DNA of 58,463 nucleotides. Source: Verrucomicrobiaceae bacterium (GTDB lineage: Bacteria; Verrucomicrobiota; Verrucomicrobiia; Verrucomicrobiales; Akkermansiaceae). The position numbers were made by a program, and so were the translations under genes. Position 1 is the stretch's first letter; each line of letters starts with the position of its first letter. The notes under the pieces are model-generated. The model was not told the DNA's origin. It worked only from the letters and a program-made list of their open reading frames with translations, and did not search any database. Location: NCBI GenBank assembly GCA_027487435.1, contig JAIYDP010000142.1:1-58463 (forward strand). Direction: 5' to 3'. Below are positions 48,701 through 58,463 of this stretch, piece after piece.

Positions 48701-51700
48701 ATCGATGTCCATGCCCGCGACATCATCGATCGTTTTGTCAGGGATTCCATTCTGGACGCGCGGGAGTTTGCGTGGGAGTCGCAGCTTCGCTTCTATTGGT
48801 CCCGCACTGTCGACGATCTGCTCATCCGCCAATGTACGTTTGATGGCAGATTCGGCTTCGAGTACATGGGCCTGAATGGCCGACTCGTCATCACCCCACT
48901 GACAGACCGCTGCTACATCACGCTGACTCAAGCGCTGTCCTTTAAACTCGGCGGTGCACCTGCAGGCCCTGCAGGAACTGGCAAGACCGAGACTGTCAAA
49001 GACCTTGCAAAGGCCATGGGACTCTTCTGCGTTGTGTTCAATTGCGGTGAAGGGTTAGACTACAAGGCTATGGGACGCATCTTCTCAGGTCTGGTTCAGT
49101 GCGGAGCGTGGGGCTGCTTTGATGAGTTCAATCGAATTGAACTCGCGGTACTTTCTGTAATCTCTGCCCAAATTAAGACGATTCAAAATTCTCTCCTTGC
49201 TGGACACAATCGATTTATGTTCGAAGGCAAAGAAATATCACTCGATCCCCGCTGCGGTATCTTCATCACGATGAATCCTGGATATGCTGGTCGCGTTGAG
49301 TTACCAGACAACCTCAAAGCTCTTTTCCGCCCGGTGACAATGGTTGTTCCTGATATGCTTCAGATTGCCGAGATCATGCTGTTCTCCGAGGGGTTTGAGA
49401 CTGCGCGAGTCCTTGCGAAGAAGATGGTTGTGCTGTACAAGCTTGCGCAAGAGCAGCTCTCGCGACAGTATCATTATGACTGGGGGCTACGTGCCTTAAA
49501 AGCGGTGCTCGTCAGAGCTGGATCGCTTAAACGAGGGGCGCTGGATCTGTCAGAGGACTCGGTCCTGATGAGAGCGCTGCGAGACATGAACATGCCCAAG
49601 TTTGTATTTGACGATGTTCCTTTGTTCATGGGGCTCATTAATGATCTGTTCCCTTCGCTCGATTGTCCTCGAGTTCGTTACGCAAGTCTTAACGACGCTG
49701 TCGAGGGTGTTTTGCAAGAGGAGGGCTATCAGCTCCTCACAGACCAAGCGGACAAGGTCGTTCAACTCTACGAGACTATGCTCACTCGCCATACAACAAT
49801 GGTGGTTGGCCCCACCTGCGGCGGAAAGAGCGTTGTTATCAATGGTCTGGCGACAGCTCAAAATCGTCTCAATCGTCCAACGAAGCTTTTCATCCTCAAC
49901 CCCAAGGCCATCAATATCTCAGAGCTCTATGGTGTGCTGGACCCGAACACTCGTGAATGGACTGATGGCCTCCTGTCCAACATCTTCCGTGAAATCAACA
50001 GGCCGATTATTGGCGACAAAGATGAGCGTCGCTACATTGTTTTTGATGGCGACGTTGATGCAGTCTGGGTGGAGAACATGAACAGTGTTATGGACGACAA
50101 CAAGTTGCTTACTCTCCCCAACGGAGAGCGTATCCGCTTGCAAAATCATTGCGCCATGCTCTTCGAAGTCGGCGACCTTCAATACGCTTCACCTGCCACC
50201 GTGTCTCGCTGTGGCATGGTTTGGGTAGACCCCAAGAACTTGGGATTCGAACCATTTATTCAGACGTGGCTATCTCGCCGAAAGCACAAGGAGCAGACAG
50301 ACTTGTTGGCGCGCCATCTTGAAAAGTACTGCAAGCCCCTCATTGACTTCATCATTTTCGGTATGAACGGGGGTGAGTATGAGCCTCGTGTCAAGACAGT
50401 TATCCCTCTATGTGACCTCAATCATGTCCGTCAGCTCTGTTGGATGCTGGAGGTGCCTTCCCGCTTCATTTCATCCATTCTAACCCCTGCAGTACTTATT
50501 GCCGGCAGACGCTGAGAAGGTGTTAGTTGAGCCGAAGCTGGTTGAAGCACTTTTCATTTTCGCCATCATGTGGTCGATCGGCTGCACAGTCTTAGAGCAT
50601 GAGCAAGATCGCTTTGATCGCATCGTCAAGAAAATCTCTGAGATTCCCCTTCAAGACGGCAGTCACGTTCGCGCAGGCTACCTTCCTCGTGGCCTCATGT
50701 ATGACTATTATTTCAATCCTGAAGACCAGTCATGGACGTCATGGGCCTCCATGGTGCAAGGTTGTCTGTGTATTTGTGTCTTTGACTCTCTAGACTTTTC
50801 GCCCCCCAAAGGTGCAAAGTTCTACTCGCTTCTCGTCCCAACTGCTGACACGGTCCGGAACTCGTGGCTGATGAAGTCCATGCTTGACGTTCCGAAACCA
50901 GTCATGTTCGTCGGAGATTCAGGCACGGCGAAAACTGTCACGATCCAAAGCATCTTGAAGCAAATGGATGTGGACAAGTTCAATCAGCTGAACGTTAACT
51001 TCTCGTCCCGTACATCTTCGATGGATGTGCAGATTATCTTGGAGGAAAACGTCGAGAAGAGGTATTCATCCACTCTACTTGAACTCACTTGACAAGGCTC
51101 AAGAACGTGTTTGGACCCCCCGTTGGCAAGCGTTTGTTGTTGTTCATTGATGACGTGAACATGCCGCGAGTGGACACGTACGGCACTCAGCAGCCGATTG
51201 CTCTGCTGAAGCTTCTAATGGAACGCGAAGGCCTGTACGACCGCACCGAGCTAGTGTGGAAGAAATTCCAAGACATTCAGTACATCGCCGCTTGTGGGCC
51301 CCCCGGAGGTGCTCGCAATGCAATGGATCCTCGATTCGTATCCCTCTTTGGCGTGTTTAACATCACATTCCCGAAGCAGGAGGCCCTCGTGAAGGTGACT
51401 CCGTCGATTCAGCTTGATGTTGACAATTCAGATTTTCTCCACGATTTTGATGGGTCACTTGGACCCTTTCAAAGACGAAATCAAGGCGGTTGGGAGCAAA
51501 CTCACCTCTGTTACCCTTCAACTTTACAACAAGATCATTTCAAAGTTGCCACCAACTCCGTCAAAGTTTCATTACATCTTTAACCTCAGAGACCTGTCCA
51601 GGATCTATGAGGGGCTCTGCACTGCTGTCGTTGATTGCTTCGACAGCGCAGCAGCTTTCGTTCGCCTGTGGCGGAATGAAGCACTGAGGATCTTCCATGA

Positions 51701-54700
51701 TCGCTTGATCAGCAATGAAGATAAGGCCATTGTCAGTGGCGCCATCGCAGAGCTGATTCAAGACAATTTCGCCAAGGAGTCCGGGTCGGCGATGGTGGAG
51801 CCCATCCTCTTCGGCGATTTCAAAAACTTAGCCGATGAAAATTCACCACGGTTGAATCAGGACATCGGCACGTACGATGATGTCAAGATGGTGTTTGAAG
51901 AGGTGCTTGTCAACTACAACACGACGAACAAGCCCATGAACCTTGTCCTCTTCGACGATGCTCTCGAGCACCTCACTCGCATCCACAGGATCCTCAGGCT
52001 TCCTCGAGGCAATGCTCTGCTGGTGGGCGTCGGCGGGTCCGGCAAACAGTCTCTTTCTAGGTAATTGTGTCCGTTCGCCATGTCTTAATTGTAAGGTTGG
52101 CTGCATATGCTGCAGGCGCTTCTGTCTTCGAGATCACAATAACCCGCACGTATGGAGAGGCAGAGTTCAGGGAGGACCTGAAGTCTTTGTATACTGTTCT
52201 CAGCAAGAAGGCGGTTGTTTTCTTGTTCACCGATGCGCACGTCGTCAACGAGGGCTTTCTCGAACTCATCAATAATATGCTCACAACTGGCATGGTGCCA
52301 GCGCTGTACGGCGAAGATGAGAAGGAAAGCTTCGTGTCGCAAGTCCGCGAGGATGTGAAACGGCTTGGGGTTCCTGACACAAAGGAAAACTGCTGGTCGT
52401 ACTTTGTGGACCGATGCCGTGACAACCTGCACGTTGTCCTTGCCATGTCCCCAATTGGAGAGACCCTGCGCCGGCGCTGTAGGAACTTCCCGGGAATGGT
52501 GAACAACACTGTCATTGACTGGTTCACTCCATGGCCAGAAGAGGCGCTGAAGTCAGTTGCGGAGGTCTTCTTGGCCGAGGAGGAACTGCCATCAGAATGT
52601 CGCGATCATGTTGTTCAGCACATGATATTGGTTTGACTTCAGTGGCACTGGCTTACTTCTCAAGGTCCATCAATCATCTCGCCAGAGCAGCTCTGACTTT
52701 GAGATTCAGCACCGTCGCTACAATCACGTGACTCCGAAAAATTACCTCGATTTTATTTCCAACTACCGCAAGCATCTTGCCACCAACAGGAGAGAAATCA
52801 TGGACCTGACCAAGCGCTTATCTGGGGGTCTCCAGAAGCTCATTCAGGCCTCTCAAGATGTCGAAGTCATGAAGGAGGAGCTAGGTCGGCAACAGCTTAT
52901 TGTGCAACAGAAGTCTCTGGAGTGCAATGAGCTGCTTGACCAAATATGTTTGTCTTTAGATGCTGCTTACTAACTCTGCAGCTAAGAACACTGAGGAGGC
53001 AACGCAGAAGCAGGCGATCGCACAGGAACAGGAAGCATTCCTCGCTGTTGAGACCGTCAAAATTGCTGATCAGAAGCAAGAAGCTGAAGGTCATCTCGCC
53101 GCAGCACTGCCTGCACTTGAGGAGGCAGCGAAGGCGCTGGAAGAGCTTTCGAAAGACGACATCACTGAGATTCGGTCTTTTGCCAAGCCCCACGTCCTCG
53201 TGCAAAACGTAGCGGAGTGTGTTGCGATATTGAAGAAGTTTCCAGAGACTGTGCACCGTTTGCGTTTCTGGCTAACTCGCACAGAGCTGGAAGGGAGCAA
53301 AGGCCATGATGGCTGACCCCAAGTTCTTGAATTCTCTTATCTTTTTCGAGAAGGACTCCCTGAAGGACAAGGAGGTCAATGCTGTGAAGAAGTACCTTGC
53401 TGACCCCAATTTCACTGTCGAAAACTTGAAGAACGTGTCCACTGCTGGCGCCGGTTTGCTGAAATGGGTTTGTGCCATGGTCAACTATTACGGAGTGGCT
53501 GCTCGCATTACGCCGATGCGAAATGCTGTGATGAAGGCCGAAAAGGACCTGATGACGAGCTCGAAACAGTTGGCGAAAGTCAAAGCGGACTTGCAGAAGC
53601 TGAGCGACACTTTGGAGCGTCTTCGGAGCGACCTCGCTCAGGCGACCGCTGAAAAGGAGGAGTTGAAGCGCAAGACTGAAATCATGGCCCGGCAGCTCGA
53701 GGCAGCTTCCAAGCTTATCGTCGGGCTGGGCTCTGAGAAGGAGCGATGGTCGAACGAAATGACCCTGCTTGATTCCAAGCGCATCAACCTCATTGGCGAT
53801 TGCCTCCTCACTTCATCCTTCCTTTCGTATCTTGGCGCTTTCTCAAACACGTTCCGCCAGTCCCTGACGTACGACAAGTGGATAGGGGACGTGCGGAAGA
53901 GGAAACTGCCGCTGACAGAGCCTTTCCGCTTGGAGACTCTTCTCACAAGCGAGGTTGAGATCATCCAATGGGCTTCCGAGTCTCTGCCCTCTGACGAGTT
54001 GTCAATTCAAAACGGCATCCTCACTACACGGGCGTCTCGCTTTCCGCTTTGCATTGATCCCCAGATGCAGGCTGTGACTTGGATCAAGCGCAAGGAGGGG
54101 AAGGACCTGGACGGCCGTGTCAAAACATTCAACGACGCTGACTTCTTGAAGCACCTCGAGATGGCTATCACGTTTGGCTTCCCTTTCCTGTTCGAAAACG
54201 TTGACGAGTATATTGACCCTGTCATCAATCCAGTGCTTGAAAAGAACATCATCATACAGGGTGCCAGGCGGAGCGTGAAATTGGGCGACAAGGATGTTGA
54301 CTGGGACCCTTCGTTCCGTTTGTACTTAACGTCAAGGCTGTCTAACCCGCATTACACGCCTGAGGTGTTTGGCAAGACGATGGTCATCAATTACTCCGTG
54401 ACGCAGCAGGGTCTGCAGGCGCAGCTGCTGAACGTCGTCGTTGGACATGAGAGAGCAGATCTGGAGGCTGAGAGGCTTGAGCTGATTCAGGAGACCTCGA
54501 AGAACAAGGCCATGTTGAAGAAGCTGGAAGATACGCTGCTTAAGGAGCTTGCAAACGCAACTGGCAACATCTTGGATAACGAAGAACTCATTTCGACGTT
54601 GGAGAGGGTCAAGGAAAAGGCAGTCGAGATTGCGCAGAAGCTGGAGCAGGCGCGGGTCACCGCCGAAGAGATCGAGGTGGCACGCTCTAAGTATCAAGAG

Positions 54701-57194
54701 CCCGCAAAGAGGGGCTCAATTCTTTTCTTTGCAATGTCCTCTCTGTCCGCGATTTCGTCTATGTACGAGTATTCCCTCGCGTCATTTCTGGGCGTCTTTG
54801 TGCTCGCACTGGAGCGATCAAAACGGGATCCAGAGCTCCGTAACCGTTTAAACAACATCATTAACACGCTGACGGAAAACGTAACGTTGTTTTGAAGTTC
54901 ATCTAACGGTTCAGGTGTACGAGTACACATGCTACGGCCTGTTCGAAGTGCACAAGCTAATGTTCTCGTTCCAGATGACAATCAAGATCCTCGAGGGCGA
55001 CAATCTTATCGATGCTGCGGAGTTGGACTTCTTCTTGAGAGGCAACACGTCCCTGACAAAGTCTGACATGAAGAAATCTGTTCCTTGGATATCTGATCAG
55101 GGCTGGGAGGATCTGACCAAGCTTGTGACTGTGAAGGAAGTGTTTGAAGCCATTCTGCCCAGTCTGTCCCGCTCTGAGGCGCAGTGGAAGTCGTGGTTTG
55201 ACCACGAAGCGCCAGAGACTTCGCCGTTTCCGGATGGGCTGTCGGAGAAGCTCACAGACTTTCAGATTCTGTGCGTCCTTCGGTGCTTCCGCATCGACCG
55301 GCTGATGATTTCCATCACTGGGTTCGTTATGAAGCGAATGGGCGAGAAGTTCGTGCAACCTCCAGTCTTGAATTACCGCAGCGTTCTGAACCAGTCCACT
55401 CCCAAGACTCCTGTCGTGTTCGTGTTGTCCCCAGGAGCCGACCCCGCTTACAACATTTTCGAGCTTGCTGAGCAGGAGGGCTGTGGCCCTCCCAAGATGA
55501 AATTCATTGCCCTTGGCCAAGGGCAGGGTCCCATCGCCCAGCAGCTTGTGGAAACAGGTGCGTCCCGTGGGCAATGGGTTCTCCTGCAAAATTGTCACTT
55601 GCTGCCTAGGTGGCTCAAGACTCTTGAGAAAATCCTTGAGAAGCTAGACAAGCCCCACAAGGACTTTAGACTCTGGCTCACTACTGATCCCACGTCTTCG
55701 TTTCCCCTCGGCATCCTTCAACGCTCCTTCAAAGTCGTCACAGAGCCTCCAAATGGACTGAAGCTCAATCTGCGCTCCACCTACTCGAAGATCTCTGAGG
55801 AGAACTTGGCTCAGTGTCCGCATGACGCCTACAGAAAGCTGGTCTATGTCCTTGGGTTTCTGCATGCTGTTGTACAAGAGCGTCGAAAGTTTGGCAAGCT
55901 CGGATGGAACGTCCCTTACGACTTCAACGACTCAGACTTCCGCGTGTGCTTCTCTCTGATCAACACGTACCTCACCAAAGCATTTGAAAACGGGGATGAA
56001 GCTCTGCCTTGGGGCACTCTTCGTTACCTCGTTGGTGAGGTGCACTACGGCGGTCGAGTTGTTGACTCTTACGACCGCCGGGTGCTGAAGACGTACCTTG
56101 AAGAGTACTTGGGCGAGTTCCTTTTCGACGAGTCAAGGCCTTTCTTTTTCTACGCAGACAACGCAGCAACCTACGGCGTGCCCGACACAGCTCACCGTGA
56201 TGTGTATGCGGATTACATCGAGACGCTCCCTCTCGCATCGTCCCCGGAAGTCTTTGGGCTCCATCCGAACGCAGAGATCGGGTACCAAACAAATACTTCT
56301 CGCTCAATCTTGCAAAACTTGATCGAGCTCCAGCCTCGCGCAACCGGAAGCTCTAGTGGAGTATCTCGTGAGGATATCATATCTGCCGCTGCTACTGGAA
56401 TCGAAGCCAAGATCCCTGAAGTGTTTGATATGGTTGTGGTTCGCAAGGGGTTCGACATTCCAACGCCAACTCAAGTTGTGTTGCTGCAGGAACTTGTCTA
56501 CTGGAACAGGTTGATCACATCCATGCGCTTGTCGTTGAAGGAACTTAAGCGCGCTCTGGCTGGTGAGGTTGGAATGAGCAACGATCTCGACGAGTTGGCC
56601 ACTTCCATTTACAACGGCACGCTGCCTGCAGCTTGGCAGAGGCTTGCCCCTCAAACACAAAAGAATTTGTCTTCGTGGATGGCGCATTTTGAGAAGAGGC
56701 AAGAGCAGTACAAGTCCTGGGTCGATCATGGTGAGCCTGTCGTTATCTGGCTGTCAGGTTTGCATATTCCAGCGACCTATCTTGCGGCGATTGTGCAAAC
56801 TACGTGTAGAGCGAAGAGATGGCCCTTGGACAGGTCGACGCTGTACACGAAGGTCACTCAGTTCACGTCACCCTCTCAAGTTCAATCTCGACTTGAATTC
56901 GGATGCTATGTCTACGGGCTCTACTTGGAAGGGGCAGCATGGGATGTGAAGAATAGCTGCTTGACCAGGCAGAAGCCAAAAGAGCTCACTGTTGAGCTCC
57001 CTATCTTGCAAGTGATTCCAACTGAAGAGCATGCGCTGAAGCTCGTCAACACTCTCAGAACGCCAGTGTACGTCACGCAGCACCGCAGAGACGCTGGTGG
57101 GAAGGGTCTTGTCTTCGAAGCAGATCTTGATTCGAAAGAGCACAGCAGCCACTGGATTCTTCAAGGCGTCGCATTGTGTTTGGACATCATCTAG
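42796..57194 (+). CDS. DNAH10: Axonemal dynein heavy chain, DNAH10-like (inner arm I1/f beta)
   Basis: This motor slides axonemal microtubules using ATP. Nineteen introns of 32-43 nt (mean about 36) leave exactly 4,569 residues from the ATG at 42796 to the TAG at 57192-57194; DNAH10 proteins have about 4,470. Residues 1-1800 are the tail, with a Ser-rich insert near residue 75. The AAA ring follows: AAA1 P-loop GPAGTGKTE near residue 1934, AAA2 GPTCGGKS near 2214, AAA3 GDSGTAKT near 2558, AAA4 GVGGSGKQ near 2904. The stalk coils and microtubule-binding tip lie at about 52750-53750, then AAA5, AAA6 and a C-terminal domain ending [38 protein letters not shown] and [11 protein letters not shown] match DNAH10 rather than DNAH2 as I remember them. 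Introns at 48248-48286 and 50761-50793 are multiples of three without stops. Confidence 0.92.
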
Positions 57195-57235
57195 ACCCAG
57201 TAAACGAACTCTCCGTTACTCTAAATTCTTTAATA

Positions 57236-58463
57236 ATGAATTGTTTGTTTGTCCTGTGCTTGGTCGCCGCTGTTGGCGGTCACGTTCCATGCCCGGCAAA
57301 GCTGGTATTGGAGCAGGCGCTTGCCCTTTTTGATGAAAGTCGCATGGAGTCATACCTTAGTGCGGCCAGGTTCGCCGCTTCTGCAGCGTCGGTGAAGAAA
57401 TGCGTTTTTTATTTCTAATCGGACAGTGTTTTGACGTCAATCCTAAGTCTCTCTGCAACCTCTCCGTCCGGCTGATCAGCACAGCTCGAAGGATGGAGCA
57501 AATGTGCGATGGGCAAGTGAGATCGTCTATGATTTCAACCTTGGCAAGAATAGCTTGTGAATGCGTTGCAGAACATGAGGCAGTCACTGCAAGGGCGTTG
57601 AGGCGTCACAACGATTCTTGCGGATGGTCAGCGGACTGCGAGTCAGTTCGAGTTGCTCTGCTCCGATCTACTGTTTGTCCAGTTGCCGATGACGTGATCC
57701 AGCCTAAGTTCTTCCTCGCCGTCGGTCTTTCTGGTGGAATCAACAACCGAAGGCGCTCGCTCATTCATGCGGTGGCTGCTGCGAAGATACTTAATCGAAC
57801 TCTCTTGGTCCCTTACGACTTGGAGGCCCCACTGCCGGACTCATTCGGTCGTTGCACCGCTGCGATTGGCTCCCTCAACAGCTATTTCGATTTCACTTCC
57901 ATATCTTCGTACGTGAATCTAGTCTTCGACGATCGCGTAGTCTGTTCCCCCTCAGATTATTTGCTTCAGATAGCCCTTGATGGAGTGGTGACCAAGTCCC
58001 CGTTACCAACGTCGATCAAGACCTTGCGGCCCCTCCTACGGCCTCTTCGTGCAGGTCGCCAGCAATTCATCAGTCCGGCGCAACTTGTGACAGCTGCGAC
58101 ATGCGCAGGTACGTTTGTCACTGTCACACCACTTTTCCGCGCCCTTGAAGACGACTCGGCTGCTCTCACAATTGATAAAGGTCGGCTCATCTCATATGCA
58201 CCGTCGTCTGCCGTTGCACGGGCAGCAGAAGCTGTTAAGATTCATCCATCTCTCCTCTCGAGGGCTCACGCTGTTATCTCCTCATTGGGACTTCATAGAC
58301 GTCCGTTCCTTTCACTTCATTTCCGGAGAAATGACGCACCTGCTGAGTGGCGCGCTTCAATCCATGCCGTCGTGTCGACGGTGAAGATAGCGTCAGAGGG
58401 CTTCGACAATCCCATCGTGTATTTGTCGACTGACGCATCCGCATCCGAACGTGCTGAGATTGG
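57236..58463 (+). CDS. Secreted O-fucosyltransferase-like protein, 5' part (runs off the window)
   Basis: The ATG at 57236 opens a signal peptide (MNCLFVLCLVAAVGGHVPC). A 35-nt intron at 57392-57426 leads to an exon that stays open to the right edge, giving 397 visible residues. LAVGLSGGINNRRRSLIHAV followed by KILNRTLLVP is the nucleotide-sugar end of the GDP-fucose protein O-fucosyltransferase fold. FLSLHFRRND matches the conserved HxR region, and PIVYLSTDAS the later strand. These enzymes work in the ER or Golgi on EGF or thrombospondin repeats, or on plant and protist glycans. The N-terminal 100 residues are helical with several cysteines. The subfamily cannot be set without the rest of the gene. 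It starts 41 bp after the dynein stop. Confidence 0.7.

Overview
The window is nuclear DNA of a ciliated unicellular eukaryote, read here without any database search. Three things point that way. Coding exons are interrupted by GT-AG introns that are almost all 30-45 nt long. The genes include a full axonemal dynein heavy chain, other cilium/centriole-type proteins, ribosomal protein L7 and a proteasome chaperone. Stops are the standard three codons. Genes are packed on alternating strands with gaps as small as 15-80 bp. I cannot name the species. The protein mix (motile cilium genes, a RIT1 initiator-tRNA modifying enzyme, a plant-type adenylate kinase N-terminus, cathepsin X, four-domain cation channels) suggests a free-living flagellate or zoosporic protist rather than an animal.

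Layout. 1-2.2 kb: the 3' end of a START-domain gene, facing a PX plus coiled-coil gene. 2.6-20.6 kb: a cluster of three complete four-domain voltage-gated cation channels. The first (plus) has a Cav-type EEEE filter and a C-terminal EF-hand/IQ region. The second (minus) and third (plus) are close paralogues arranged head to head around a 575-bp shared upstream region; both carry an unusual A/D/D/D filter. 20.9-28.5 kb: tetraspanin-like protein, adenylate kinase, a short PSMD9/Nas2-like protein, a kelch-BTB protein, RIT1 and an EF-hand protein. 28.6-35.7 kb: an FCP1/NIF-type HAD phosphatase, an unassigned helical protein, cathepsin X, a small Cys-patterned protein and RPL7. 35.8-57.2 kb: an LRR-IQ protein resembling CEP97/LRRIQ, a coiled-coil protein, an unrecognised gene, and an axonemal dynein heavy chain most like DNAH10. 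57.2 kb to the end: the 5' part of a secreted O-fucosyltransferase-like enzyme.

How the genes fit together. The dynein, the LRR-IQ protein and probably the coiled-coil protein belong to the axoneme or basal body. The three channels probably carry voltage-controlled calcium or other cation currents, possibly ciliary, but nothing in the sequence proves localisation. The rest are housekeeping or signalling genes with no obvious operon-like logic.

The most unusual signals are these. (1) An 82-nt intron in the first channel with AT-AC ends and a U12-type branch site. (2) The A/D/D/D filter shared by two divergently transcribed channel paralogues. (3) The intron turnover visible between those two paralogues. 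(4) A RIT1 gene with an in-frame TAA that no ordinary GT-AG intron can remove. Splice sites were placed by eye from reading frame and protein family. Hand counts give whole-codon coding lengths for the three channels, the dynein, the tetraspanin, adenylate kinase, PSMD9, the EF-hand gene and the HAD gene.
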